Positions 25,327 to 34,638 of a stretch of 62,476 nucleotides of DNA are shown one piece after another. This DNA comes from Paenibacillus contaminans (GTDB lineage Bacteria > Bacillota > Bacilli > Paenibacillales > NBRC-103111). The translations under genes and the position numbers were made by a program. The stretch covers positions 1 through 62,476 of the forward strand of contig NZ_QMFB01000046.1 in NCBI RefSeq assembly GCF_003285015.1, read 5' to 3'. Position 1 is the first letter of the stretch, and every line of letters starts with the position of its first letter. The notes beneath the pieces are model-generated. The model saw only the letters and a program-made list of their open reading frames with translations, searched no databases and was not told the DNA's origin.

Positions 25327-26859
25327 TTACTTTTTGACTTTCTTCCATTCGGCGTTGACCTGGTCTTCTACCTGCTGCCCGCCTTGTTTGTAATAAGCCT
25401 TGACGAAATCATCCCACTTGTCCGCCGTATATTCCCCCGTTACAATCTTTACGAAGTATTCCTCCCAGAGCTTTTTCAAGTCCGGATAATCAAGCATAGC
25501 GGGAACGGTTTTCCAGAAATCGTTCTTGACCAAATATTTATTTGCCAACTCCATCGCTTGCAGCGCTTCGTCGGTGATCCAGCGTTTGTCGACGACTTTG
25601 ACGAACTGCACGGGGTTGGAAAATCCCGAGCTTGCCAAATCATTGAAGCTGTTCACCTTCAACGTCACCCGATTTTTCTCCTTGTCGTACGTGTAATGCT
25701 CGCCTTCAACTCCGTAAGCGACCGTCATAAATCCGCCGTTGGGCTGATCCGACGCAGTCCAATCCAGTACCTTTGCAAGCAAGTCGAGATTTTTCGCCTT
25801 GGCGGATACGGCGAACATGACGCCAGCTGCAGGCGCAGGCTCCGGCATGCCGGACTTGCCTTCAGGACCGGCCGGCGGCATAAGGAATCCGACTTCTGCG
25901 GCAGGAACCGATTTTTTCAGCCCTGCGGTATAAGGCATACTCGGTTGAATATTAAACGCGTTCGCTTCGATTATGCCGACCTTGGAATTGATAAATTTCT
26001 CATCCTTTTGCTTTACTTCGGACAGTACGAACTCGGGATCGATCAAACCTTCCTTGTACCATCCGTTGAGCACTTTCAAAGCTTCCTTCGTTTCCGGAAG
26101 AACAGAGCCTTGCTTCAGCTTCCCGTCTCTCTCCTGCCAAAATGACGGAACGACGCCGTATGCGGCAAAAATGCCTTCGAAATTGGAGGTTTTCGTTCCG
26201 CCGAGGCCATACGTATCGTTTTTTCCGTTCCCGTCCGGGTCTTTCGCAGTAAACGCCTTTAATACTTCGTAAAATTCAGGAACCGTCTTCGGCTCCTGCA
26301 AGCCGACTTTTGTAAGCCAATCTTTGCGAATATTAAAACCGGCATCGGCGGGCCCGTTAAACGGCTCCGGGCGAAACCCGGTCGGGATCGCGTAAATTTT
26401 TCCGTTGTAGGTCACAGCGTCCAAGTCTGTCTGTCTAAACGTTTTCGATGCGTTCGGCATTTTCTTAATAAAATCGTCCAAAGGCATGATTAAGCCTTCT
26501 TCGGCAAATTTAGCCATCGTCGGAATATCGATGTTGAAATAATCCGGGAGCTCTCCCGAAGACGCGAGCAGGTTTAGCTTCGTGTAGTATTCCTGACCGG
26601 AAGCCAGCGATAAATTCCAATCCGCCCCCGTGATTCCGGCTTTTTCGAGCCCCTTCAGCATTTCTTGCTTGCCTTTGCCCCCATCGGGAGGAAAATCCGG
26701 AATGGCGCGGTTCATAAACATATTATAAGTTGTCTTTTCGGCCGGCTTGGCGCTTTCTCCAGCACTCTGGCCGGGATCCTTCGCCGTACATCCGACAGCG
26801 GCTGCGGCGAGCGCACCCGTCATAATTATTTTTGCGGCGGTTCTGAAGTTTGTTCTCAT
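25327..26859 (-). CDS. Solute-binding lipoprotein, sulfatase locus
   Basis: A 510-residue lipoprotein with lipobox AAVGC (Cys24) and the LplA-type family-1 solute-binding fold (YFNIDIPTMAKFAEEG, then YTADKWDDFVKAYYKQGG near the C-terminus). It should capture an oligosaccharide outside the membrane for the flanking permeases. Gene order permease-SBP-permease-sulfatase differs from the PL8 operon, where the binding protein comes first. AGGGAGG precedes the ATG. Confidence 0.92.
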   Translation of the reverse strand: MRTNFRTAAKIIMTGALAAAAVGCTAKDPGQSAGESAKPAEKTTYNMFMNRAIPDFPPDGGKGKQEMLKGLEKAGITGADWNLSLASGQEYYTKLNLLASSGELPDYFNIDIPTMAKFAEEGLIMPLDDFIKKMPNASKTFRQTDLDAVTYNGKIYAIPTGFRPEPFNGPADAGFNIRKDWLTKVGLQEPKTVPEFYEVLKAFTAKDPDGNGKNDTYGLGGTKTSNFEGIFAAYGVVPSFWQERDGKLKQGSVLPETKEALKVLNGWYKEGLIDPEFVLSEVKQKDEKFINSKVGIIEANAFNIQPSMPYTAGLKKSVPAAEVGFLMPPAGPEGKSGMPEPAPAAGVMFAVSAKAKNLDLLAKVLDWTASDQPNGGFMTVAYGVEGEHYTYDKEKNRVTLKVNSFNDLASSGFSNPVQFVKVVDKRWITDEALQAMELANKYLVKNDFWKTVPAMLDYPDLKKLWEEYFVKIVTGEYTADKWDDFVKAYYKQGGQQVEDQVNAEWKKVKK

Positions 26860-26889
26860 TCGATTAAATCCTCCCTAATCCGGAATGAT

Positions 26890-27756
26890 TCAAGATTTGA
26901 CTGCTCCGATCATGACGCCTTTAACGAAATATTTTTGCAAGAACGGATAGACGCAAAGGATGGGCAGCAGAGATAAAACGATCGTTGCGGCAATTATCGA
27001 ATCCGTAGCCGAGGCGGCCAAATCCCCCATCGCCTTGGCTTGCTCCTGGCCATTAATAATGTCGCGAATGAGCACAGGCAGCGTGTACTTGCTCTTATCG
27101 TTCAAATAAATCAATGCGCCGAAAAAATTGTTCCAGCGGCCGACCGCTTCCCACAAGGCGATCGTGGCGACGACCGGCATCGATAGAGGCAAAATGATCC
27201 GAAAAAAAATCCGGATCGGATTGGCTCCGTCGATCATCGCGGACTCTTCCAGCTCCGCAGGCAAAGATGCGAAGAAGCTTCGCATAATCAAGACATTATA
27301 AGCCGAAATGGCGGAAGGAATAATTAACGCCCACAAGGAATTGACAAGCCCGACATTTTTCACTAGCAAATAGGTCGGTATTAATCCGCCTCCAAACAAC
27401 ATGGTAAACAGGATAAGGAATGTCAGGATATTTTTCCCCGGCATCCGGGCCTTGATCAGTGGATAGGCGGTCATTGCAGTAAGCAGCGTGCTTAGAATCG
27501 TTCCGATCACCGTAGTGAAAATAGTATTGTAGTAAGCCGTCCAAATGTATTGTGACTTTAATACGGCCTCATAAGCCGCCAATGTAAATTCTCTAGGCCA
27601 CAGGAAGAATCCGCCTCTTAGGGCACCTTCCATCGAGCTCAGCGACATCGATATTTCATGCCACATCGGATATAGCGTAATGACGGCCAAAGCGATTAAG
27701 ACGGCGGCATTGACCGTGTTAAAAATCCGATCTCCGATGCTGTTCACGGCATTCAA
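26890..27756 (-). CDS. Sugar ABC importer permease (YtcP/LplC type), sulfatase locus
   Basis: A 288-residue CUT1 permease with the EAA loop EESAMIDGANPIRIFFRIILPLS and the terminal QKYFVKGVMIGAVKS signature. The start is TTG at 27756, six bases after an AAGGGGGG ribosome site; no ATG is available nearby in frame. It is the first gene of the operon permease-SBP-permease-sulfatase and lies downstream of a cre-like site. Confidence 0.9.
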   Translation of the reverse strand: MNAVNSIGDRIFNTVNAAVLIALAVITLYPMWHEISMSLSSMEGALRGGFFLWPREFTLAAYEAVLKSQYIWTAYYNTIFTTVIGTILSTLLTAMTAYPLIKARMPGKNILTFLILFTMLFGGGLIPTYLLVKNVGLVNSLWALIIPSAISAYNVLIMRSFFASLPAELEESAMIDGANPIRIFFRIILPLSMPVVATIALWEAVGRWNNFFGALIYLNDKSKYTLPVLIRDIINGQEQAKAMGDLAASATDSIIAATIVLSLLPILCVYPFLQKYFVKGVMIGAVKS

Positions 27757-28279
27757 AGCAATCCCCCCTTATAAACGAAGCTTCGGTATTTCCAATCGAC
27801 GGTTACATATCCGCGTATAGCGGACGAATGATTGTATGACCTCCTTCGGTATGGCTCCCGACGTTCCGAACGAAGCAGGCGGAAACGCCTTCGAACCGAT
27901 TTTGGATGCGTTATCAGTATTCATCAGGATAGCGTTTTCAACAAGCATACGAAATGCCTTTCATGTATAAAAAGCCACTTTATCGCCGAAAAGTTATTAA
28001 TGCAACATAAAGTACAGAAATTGCACATGCCCGGATAAACCGGCCTTGGCGGGATCCTGGCGCTGTCATGCAAAGCATAACGGCAGCTTCTTGCATACGC
28101 ATGCCCTTTTCGGCACGCTGACGGAAAACAGCCAGTCCCGGCCGGAACTGGCTGCAGCAGTTGTTCGATTTATGCACCGGCGCGCGGTGTAGCAATGCAT
28201 AACTGCGGCTGGTCCCCACCGCCGCTTAATCGCTTTTGCCTCTTTGCTCCGAGGTAAGGCTGCCGGCAACTTCTTTCGC
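27757..28279. other. Long 5' region of the sulfatase-importer operon
   Basis: This 523-bp gap has no convincing gene. It contains the ribosome site for the permease at 27756 and a cre-like sequence at 27927-27941. Next to the regulator stop is a decayed copy of the TTGCCTCTTTGCTCC segment (28236-28250) that also forms the regulator's own C-terminal codons (28289-28303). The promoter was not identified with confidence. Confidence 0.45.
27927..27941 (-). promoter_or_regulatory. cre-like site (CcpA operator candidate)
   Basis: On the minus strand TTGAAAACGCTATCC fits the catabolite-responsive consensus WTGNAANCGNWNNCW at all but the last position. It lies about 170 bases upstream of the importer operon start, a position that could block or modulate transcription when preferred sugars are present. 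Single-site matches like this also occur by chance. Confidence 0.4.
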
Positions 28280-30583
28280 TTATCCGCCCTTGCCTCTTTG
28301 CTCCAAGGCGGCCTTACGATACTCGCCCGGCGTTATCGCTTCATATTTCTTGAAAAAACGGATAAAGCTATGCGCTTCTTTATAGCCGATCTGCTCGCTG
28401 ATTTCTTGCAGCGAATATTTTCTCTCCTGGGCAAGCAATTCCTTGCTTCGGCCGATGCGGTACTTATTCAAATAATCGAGCGGCGAATCCCCTGTCGCAG
28501 ATTTGAAAATCCTGCTTAAGTAGCCGCTGCTCAAGGCTACATGACTGGAAATGTCGGAAATCGAAAGCGCGCTGTCGTAGTTTTCCTCCATATACCGGAT
28601 CGCCTTGCTAACGTATAAGTTATCGTTTTTCTTGTCCTGCAGGGCTTCCAGTTCGTCAACGATCGCCTCTATTTTGCCGGAAATCCAGGCCTCCAGCTCT
28701 TTATTGTTATTAATATCATGAATTTGCATCAGACTAGCACTTTTCACGCTCTCCATTTCGTAGCCTTCCCGGATTAGTTCATGCATGACAGCGCTGAGAA
28801 GGAGAATGATCGTTTCCTGAGTCTTTTCGGGAGGGTAGTGTCCGCTATAAACGTACTCCTTGAAAAAAGCGGAAACGGTCTCGCCCGTTTTGACCCGATC
28901 CATCAGCTTCACGCTGCCGACCAACTGCTTCTGGAGAGCCAGAGGGTAATCGAACGTACGGTCATCGCCATTATTTTGCATAAATACAACGTCGGTCTTG
29001 CTGAAGAGCGCTTTATACTTTACACCTTTTTTGGCCAAGTCGTAGGAGCGATGCAAATCGTCTAACGCATGACAAACGTCCCCGAACGAAAACTGCAAAT
29101 GCAATCCGGTATCCATCTGCACGCTCTCGCTAAGATCCAGGCATATTTCCGTCAACTTGGATTGGAGCTCTTGCTCCATGCCCGTTCGATCAACGTTTAC
29201 AATAAACCCGAGACGGCCTTCGTCAAGAATGGAGCCGAATGCAGGGAACCGCTCTTGAAAGGCGGCTTCGACCGACCCGAACACGTACAAGCTGATCTGG
29301 CTGTAATCGTCGAAGGCTTCATTCGTCCTCCAGTCAATATGAACGATTAGCGCGGTATAATACGGCCCGGGGGTTTCAATTCCCATTTGCTCCAATCTTT
29401 CGCGATGAGCGGGCATGTCGTTGCTGTTTCCGTTCAGTAAATCGTAAATCAGCCTGTGACGGACGATCGGTTTGTTTAGTTCGATCATCGACTTGATTTG
29501 CTGATTCTCGTTCATCAATCGCGCGATGCCGTCATGCACCATCATATATTCGTCATTCCGTCTTCCGTTCGGATCGGCTTCAAACAAGCTCGAATATAGC
29601 GATGTGATTTTCTTCCACGGCCTGTAGGCAAACAGTGAAAACAAGTAAGCCAGAAGGAAGCCGAATAAGATGACCAGGATCGTCATCCGGGCGGTTTCGA
29701 CCGTTTTGCTACCCATCTGCTCCGAATACCGGCTGTAAGGAACGAGACGGATCAGCTCCCACTCGTCAAACCCCGTGCTCATCGAATTGATGAAATATTT
29801 TCCTTCTCCGGTTTTCACAATATCGCTGGCGCCTGCCTTGTCCGGCTCTCCCTTTCTTAGATAAGCCTCGATGGAATCCGACACCGCCGTCCCTGTATGA
29901 TTGGCATAGATGACCTGTCCGGTTTGGGAGTGTGCAATGACCGTCCTGTTCGATTCGGAGTCGGCCCATTGGCGGAACGCCTCGAAGAAGCTGTCCTTTT
30001 TCACATTGACCACAAGAAGACCCAGGGAATCCTTGCCCAGCAGCGGCAGCTTCCGGTAAAAGGAAACCACCTCCACAGGCCTCGAGTTGAGGGGTTCGTT
30101 GATCTGTCTGACTTGAAAGCCGCTTATTCCGTCCGTGCTCTTCATGAGGTCGTCCACGATCTGCTTTTCGTAAAAATCTTTTCGCTCGTAAACTCCTTCA
30201 TTCGTAGTGATCACTTTATCCGAAAGCCGGATATACAAATAGGCGGAGTTCACCATGCCGTTAGCGAGAACCGTATCCCTGAGATTGCTTCGCATGAGGG
30301 AATAGTTGTACAAGCTTTCCGCGAACGGATTGTTGATCATTTCGTTCAAGCGGGTAAGGAACGTAAGCTGCAGCGTAAATTGATCGACTTGACTCACCAT
30401 GCTTCTGAGCTGAGCTGACATACTGTGCAATTGAATGGACGAAGCTTTACTGAATTCATCCTTCAGCTCGATGGAATAGTTGTACAAATAAATCCCGCTG
30501 ATCAGCAGCGCAGGTATGATAATCGTAATGATATAAGTGAACAGCAGCTTATGAAACCATTTGATGCGAATGCCGAAATTCAT
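28280..30583 (-). CDS. Membrane-anchored AraC-type regulator (YtdP-like) of the sulfatase locus
   Basis: A 767-residue regulator of the same design as the one at 12839-15145. The first membrane helix is at about 12-32 (LLFTYIITIIIPALLISGIY), an extracytoplasmic sensor follows to about 300, a second helix is near 296-315 and a long linker runs to a C-terminal AraC domain (SDISSHVALSSGYLSRIFKS, EISEQIGYKEAHSFIRFFKK). It lies upstream of and in line with the importer/sulfatase operon and should activate it in response to an external ligand. GAGGG before the ATG supports the start. Confidence 0.9.
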   Translation of the reverse strand: MNFGIRIKWFHKLLFTYIITIIIPALLISGIYLYNYSIELKDEFSKASSIQLHSMSAQLRSMVSQVDQFTLQLTFLTRLNEMINNPFAESLYNYSLMRSNLRDTVLANGMVNSAYLYIRLSDKVITTNEGVYERKDFYEKQIVDDLMKSTDGISGFQVRQINEPLNSRPVEVVSFYRKLPLLGKDSLGLLVVNVKKDSFFEAFRQWADSESNRTVIAHSQTGQVIYANHTGTAVSDSIEAYLRKGEPDKAGASDIVKTGEGKYFINSMSTGFDEWELIRLVPYSRYSEQMGSKTVETARMTILVILFGFLLAYLFSLFAYRPWKKITSLYSSLFEADPNGRRNDEYMMVHDGIARLMNENQQIKSMIELNKPIVRHRLIYDLLNGNSNDMPAHRERLEQMGIETPGPYYTALIVHIDWRTNEAFDDYSQISLYVFGSVEAAFQERFPAFGSILDEGRLGFIVNVDRTGMEQELQSKLTEICLDLSESVQMDTGLHLQFSFGDVCHALDDLHRSYDLAKKGVKYKALFSKTDVVFMQNNGDDRTFDYPLALQKQLVGSVKLMDRVKTGETVSAFFKEYVYSGHYPPEKTQETIILLLSAVMHELIREGYEMESVKSASLMQIHDINNNKELEAWISGKIEAIVDELEALQDKKNDNLYVSKAIRYMEENYDSALSISDISSHVALSSGYLSRIFKSATGDSPLDYLNKYRIGRSKELLAQERKYSLQEISEQIGYKEAHSFIRFFKKYEAITPGEYRKAALEQRGKGG

Positions 30584-30721
30584 GGCGATACCCTCTTTGC
30601 ATTGATTGTAAGCGATTACACGTAGCCATAAAGACTACTTGCCTTTATGGTAGTAATCATTATAGCATACTTACCGGCCAATGCTTTCGCCATTTCAAAA
30701 AGGCCGCCCATCAATGCAGGC

Positions 30722-31579
30722 TTATCTTCTACTCATATTTGCAAATCTTGGCCCTGGCTGAAAACCGATCTTTCTATATAAGTTCTCTGCATGGTTGCCG
30801 ACTGTAACGCAAAGCTTAACAACCTGCGCATATTCACGGGCGTTTGCCCTTACTTGTTTAAGCATACATTCCGCAAGCCGTTTATTCCTGTATTTAGGCA
30901 AAACACAGATCTCACCGATCTCGGCAAATCCCAAAGGCATTTTCTTACCGATACCGGCAATACAAAGCCCCGCAACCTCTTGCTCCGTCTCATCAAACAC
31001 ATAAATGGAAAGATTCCGGTGGGCATAAATTTGTATCAGACGATTCGTATCGTTTATGACCTCGATTTCGTCCGGAACGCCGAAAAGCTCATGGTCAATT
31101 CCTCCGCCGTATCCTTCCAAAATCACTTTGGCAGCTGTGACACTATCAAAAGAATCGTTCAAAACATGCAGCGAAAAACCGTCAGGCAGCTTCGCCGTTA
31201 TACCGGCATCGGCCGGACAGCACATAACCTGCCGAATCACATGTATCCGATATGCAAAAGTTAGCAAAATACTGACATCTTTTTGTAAAATGCCTCTAAT
31301 GTGTACAATATCATTGCAGCAACTAAACAAGGCTCTCAAAAAAACAGTTCTGTCCGCAAAGGGCGATATCAAAAACGGATACATAACCGTTCCATTGTTG
31401 ATAACGGCGCCGCCGATCCTTTCACCATCGCGCATGATCCAAAAACAATGATCGCTGAACCTCGTATCGTTGAGCCGCGAATTCCAGTCGTACCACATTT
31501 CAATATCCGCACCGCTATAAAGTACCTGGTACACTGCAAAAAGCTCTTTTTCCGCTTGCTCCAATTTGTATTTTGACAT
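30722..31579 (-). CDS. GNAT-family acetyltransferase
   Basis: A 285-residue protein. Its C-terminal half has the GNAT acetyl-CoA fold: FAEIGEICVLPKYRNKRLAE, with the R/Q-x-x-R/K-like loop, followed by VTVGNHAENLYRKIGFQ, the common GNAT ending. The N-terminal half (about 1-130) is a divergent second GNAT-like or unknown domain. The acceptor is unknown. GAGGAG seven bases before the ATG sets the start. It is a single gene. Confidence 0.8.
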   Translation of the reverse strand: MSKYKLEQAEKELFAVYQVLYSGADIEMWYDWNSRLNDTRFSDHCFWIMRDGERIGGAVINNGTVMYPFLISPFADRTVFLRALFSCCNDIVHIRGILQKDVSILLTFAYRIHVIRQVMCCPADAGITAKLPDGFSLHVLNDSFDSVTAAKVILEGYGGGIDHELFGVPDEIEVINDTNRLIQIYAHRNLSIYVFDETEQEVAGLCIAGIGKKMPLGFAEIGEICVLPKYRNKRLAECMLKQVRANAREYAQVVKLCVTVGNHAENLYRKIGFQPGPRFANMSRR

Positions 31580-31787
31580 AGCAATGCTCCTCTTCTGAAA
31601 AAGAAATAAATATCTACAGCATCACTATATTCGCCTGGGAATATCGAATCGAGGGTAAGTTTTAGTTTAATGAAACTGCCCTTCAACAAAGGAAAACTGC
31701 CCGATCAATCCGCGGCAGCATCATAACTTTTTTTGTTTAAGCTTCTTTTCGTTTGTAACGAATTCCATGCCCCTCGCATACTTGACA

Positions 31788-32486
31788 TTACAACTCCTGC
31801 AGCTCATCCACCGATACGAACCTATATCCTTCGTTAGACAGCGCCTGTAAAATCCCCTCAATAGCCAGAAGCTCTTCGCCGGTTTTATCATACATCGGGT
31901 GCATCAAAATAATCGAGCCCGGTTTTATACGCTCCTTCACGTAGTTCACTTTGTCCGCCGCTTTGCTGTAAAAGGTATCCGGCTCTATATTCCAAGTTAT
32001 CGTTTCTCTATCGTGCTTGTTGAGGTAATAGGGCAGTCCGACAAGCTTTTTGCCATATGGCGGCCGAAAATCAATTACGCCTTTATAGCCGGAGTCCCGA
32101 ATTAATCGGTCTGTTTTTTCGATTTCTTCTTTGATGTAGGAGGATGATTTGAAAACCATTCGTTTATGAGAATACGTATGATTTCCAATTTGATGACCTG
32201 CTTCCGCAATTTTATTGATGCCTTCCGGATATTTTTCGATGTCTCCACCTATTAAAAAGAAGGTAGCCTTCGCATTGTACTTATCCAATAACGGCAAAAT
32301 CCGATTGACGTTCTCCGTCGGACCGTCGTCAAAAGTCAAAGCTACCACCTTCTGACTGGTCTCCACCCGATCGACGATGCCGCCAAACAACTGGTAGGTT
32401 CTAGCGTTCATCCATTTTTCTGTCCCGAATAACAAAAGGAAAATCACCGCTATCCCTATGCCGATATATAGCAGAATTTTTTTCAT
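31788..32486 (-). CDS. Membrane-anchored polysaccharide deacetylase (NodB domain)
   Basis: A 232-residue protein with an N-terminal signal anchor (ILLYIGIGIAVIFLLLFG) and an extracellular NodB domain. Its motifs are TFDDGP (51-56; Asp53 base, Asp54 metal), HTYSH (103-107; metal histidines), RPPYGK, and the late ILMHP. It de-N-acetylates or O-deacetylates cell-wall or secreted polysaccharide. ATG 32486 lies eight bases after AGGAAGG and is preferred over a GTG placed right against the ribosome site. It is a single gene. Confidence 0.88.
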   Translation of the reverse strand: MKKILLYIGIGIAVIFLLLFGTEKWMNARTYQLFGGIVDRVETSQKVVALTFDDGPTENVNRILPLLDKYNAKATFFLIGGDIEKYPEGINKIAEAGHQIGNHTYSHKRMVFKSSSYIKEEIEKTDRLIRDSGYKGVIDFRPPYGKKLVGLPYYLNKHDRETITWNIEPDTFYSKAADKVNYVKERIKPGSIILMHPMYDKTGEELLAIEGILQALSNEGYRFVSVDELQEL

Positions 32487-32634
32487 TACGTTCACCTTCC
32501 TCTTTTCAAGGTAACAATATAAAATTATAGCAGAACAGGCGGGCCCTGTTCCCTGTTTTCATTGAAGTAACGGGGATTTGCTGAAACTATCAGGGGACGG
32601 AATCGTACATACTTGAAAAAAGGAGTTGGATAGG

Positions 32635-32820
32635 TTGTACGAATACAAATATGTTGAAACGACTTTAGGCGGATTCTTCTCATCGGCAACACATCGTGAG
32701 CTGATTGATGAACATTCTAAAGACGGTTGGAGATTAGTGCAGGTTTTGCCGACACATTATAATGGACATGGAAAACCTACGAAGTATGAAATTATATTTG
32801 AACGAGTAGTTCAAAGTTGA
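32635..32820 (+). CDS. DUF4177-family small protein
   Basis: A 61-residue protein YEYKYVETTLGGFF...DGWRLVQVLPTHYNG...YEIIFER, which is the DUF4177 pattern (short beta-alpha-beta). Function is unknown. The likely start is TTG at 32635, nine bases after AGGAG; another TTG at 32626 touches the ribosome site. It has a downstream terminator. Confidence 0.75.
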   Translation: MYEYKYVETTLGGFFSSATHRELIDEHSKDGWRLVQVLPTHYNGHGKPTKYEIIFERVVQS

Positions 32821-32871
32821 ATTAAGAAATAGGTTAAGCTAAGACAGGTAAAAGAACTCAATAAATACATG

Positions 32872-32906
32872 ACGGCAGCCGACCCCAACGTTCGGCTGCC
32901 GTTTCT
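32872..32906 (+). terminator. Terminator of the DUF4177 gene
   Basis: Perfect 11-bp stem ACGGCAGCCGA / TCGGCTGCCGT with a 9-base loop, followed by TTCTC on the plus strand. Confidence 0.75.
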
Positions 32907-32982
32907 CAACTAAAGGGCAGGATAATTTAATGATTTCGCCGAATAATTATCACCAACAAACGGAATGGAGTAAGAATTTAAG

Positions 32983-33249
32983 ATGTTGAAAAAAGTCATA
33001 CGGAGAACAGTTTTGATTTATACTATTTTTGGTTTGATTGTCGGTATTGGATTACTGATAGCTTCTTTCTTTACGAATGAAATAGTTGTTCAAAGCGGCG
33101 AGAAAGTAATTGCAAGTGGCGTTAAAGCAGGAATGATAAGCGTTCCAGGTTCCGTATTAATTGCTTCGATTATCGGACTCATTCACGCCATATTTTTGTG
33201 GTTTCCAATTGTCTATATTTATGAAAAACTATCCAATAGGAAAAGTTAA
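32983..33249 (+). CDS. Small membrane protein, unknown function
   Basis: An 88-residue protein with a basic N-terminus (MLKKVIRRT) and two membrane helices (about 10-30 and 55-78) joined by a short extracytoplasmic loop. No family was recognised. GGAG stands 12 bases before the ATG. It sits between two other small plus-strand genes with no clear link to them. Confidence 0.65.
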   Translation: MLKKVIRRTVLIYTIFGLIVGIGLLIASFFTNEIVVQSGEKVIASGVKAGMISVPGSVLIASIIGLIHAIFLWFPIVYIYEKLSNRKS

Positions 33250-33332
33250 TAATCTTAAGACAAAGGTCAGAAGGCATTCGGATAATTGTTCAACTAACGG
33301 ATACGTTAGTTCACCCAACCTGAAGGAGATGT

Positions 33333-33557
33333 ATGAAGATTAAGAATAAATTCGAATTTACTGCGGTTGTTTTAATAGGTAATGGCGAGTTAACAGACGA
33401 TTTTACCATCGAAATCGCACAAATTGCTGATCGTTTAACCGAACAGCTGGAGATCGCGAAGAAAGCGCTGCAGACCATAGTGGAGAGTACTGAACATAGT
33501 AATGAGGCAGTCAAGACCATAGCTGCAGAAGCTCTGGAAGCAATTATGAAGCCCTAA
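33333..33557 (+). CDS. Hypothetical small helical protein
   Basis: A 74-residue protein with an N-terminal beta pair (FEFTAVVLIGNGELTDDF) and a long, mostly amphipathic helix (IAQIADRLTEQLEIAKKALQ). No known motif was recognised. AAGGAG about five bases before the ATG and a terminator downstream support its reality. Confidence 0.6.
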   Translation: MKIKNKFEFTAVVLIGNGELTDDFTIEIAQIADRLTEQLEIAKKALQTIVESTEHSNEAVKTIAAEALEAIMKP

Positions 33558-33661
33558 AATAACCTATGCACCATGCAATCTTCCCGTACATTCACAATTC
33601 TCGAATAATGTTGAGACCTGTTTGAACTGACGGGGAACAATAGTTAAACCATTCACAACCA

Positions 33662-33688
33662 GACCGCCGATTAACTAGGCGGTCTTCG
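33662..33688 (+). terminator. Terminator after the small helical protein gene
   Basis: Perfect 7-bp stem GACCGCC / GGCGGTC with a 9-base loop, then TTCGC on the plus strand. The T-run is short. Confidence 0.6.
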
Positions 33689-33781
33689 CATATATGAGAT
33701 CTTAATGAGACAAAGAAAGTTTACAGTAACATGCAAAGTGACTTTTCGCCGATAGACCTGTTAAGCTGAACCGTACCATAA

Positions 33782-33934
33782 GTGACGGCGAAAACCCGGA
33801 TCTTGGAGGATGAAGAAGAGCCTGTAGAAATGGTTGCGAAGATTCAGCCAATCACCAATTTCTACCTTGATCCAAAGGTTACATCTGAATCTGGACAAGC
33901 ACTCTACGGGTTCTTCCCGAAAGATCTATACTGA
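33782..33934 (+). pseudogene. Orphan coding-like frame, probably a gene remnant
   Basis: A GTG-to-TGA frame of 50 residues with protein-like composition (ILEDEEEPVEMVAKIQ, then FYLDPKVTSESGQALYGFF). It opens right after an in-frame TAA and has no ribosome site, so it looks like the preserved C-terminal end of a larger protein whose start is lost. The family was not recognised. Confidence 0.35.
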
Positions 33935-33951
33935 CATCGCAATGCTCCTCA

Positions 33952-34635
33952 CTAACAATCCTGAATGACTAACTTTCCGGTCGTCAGATCCTCATTCACA
34001 AATGCAAAAATCGTTGGCGAGGCTCCCGCCAGCAAGCAAAAGGGCTTGAAATTCGCATGCAGTTGCAGCAGTAACCGCCAGTTACTGTCATCCGGCCAAC
34101 CATCGCCTTGAAAAAAGAAGGGCACACCCCCGATTTTATCGCCGTCAACTTCATCGCTATAGGCGTTCTGCTCATCCTTGGTGAGCAAAATGTAGGACTT
34201 GGAAGCGAGAAATTTCGGATCCTGGGCTTCTTGCAGCTGAGGTATCCCTTCATAAGTTTCGCCATTATCATCCCACAGCGTTGGTCCGTTAACCAATGGG
34301 GCCGTATCGATCAGAACCTCGCCTCCCGGCTGGAGAATGATCGCATTTTCACCGCCATCCGGGTCGATAATATCAGGATCAAAGAAGCCTTCTTCCATAC
34401 TTTCCGCATGTGTAACAAAGAGATAGGCCATTAGAGGAACAGAAACGTTTGGGGTAGGGAAAAGTTGCGGATTCAGCTCTATCTGGCCAATAAACATCAT
34501 AGGACGCTTGTCCCACCCGCTGCTAAGCGGCCATTGCGGTTCTGTCAGCCAAACGGGCTGTCCTCCGAATTTCGTTATGGGAGTCTGGACCCGTTCACTG
34601 ACGCGAGTAAAACTATCGATCTTGAATTTCTTCAT
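33952..34635 (-). CDS. DUF1963 (YwqG-like) protein
   Basis: A 227-residue soluble protein of the DUF1963/YwqG family. It has the typical opening (ITKFGGQPVWLTEPQWPLSS), the PMMFIGQIEL strand and a late GDGWPDDSNWRLLLQL segment. In Firmicutes such proteins often occur beside toxins or other DUF genes, and some are thought to be immunity-type proteins; no toxin is seen here. AGGAGGTGA before the ATG is an ideal ribosome site. It lies three bases after the pentapeptide-repeat gene, so the two are one transcript. Confidence 0.85.
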   Translation of the reverse strand: MKKFKIDSFTRVSERVQTPITKFGGQPVWLTEPQWPLSSGWDKRPMMFIGQIELNPQLFPTPNVSVPLMAYLFVTHAESMEEGFFDPDIIDPDGGENAIILQPGGEVLIDTAPLVNGPTLWDDNGETYEGIPQLQEAQDPKFLASKSYILLTKDEQNAYSDEVDGDKIGGVPFFFQGDGWPDDSNWRLLLQLHANFKPFCLLAGASPTIFAFVNEDLTTGKLVIQDC

Positions 34636-34638
34636 AAA

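Noticed and set aside
28236..28303. Possible extra gene next to the regulator stop
   Set aside because: The segment is a short decayed copy of the regulator's own last codons, not a separate gene.
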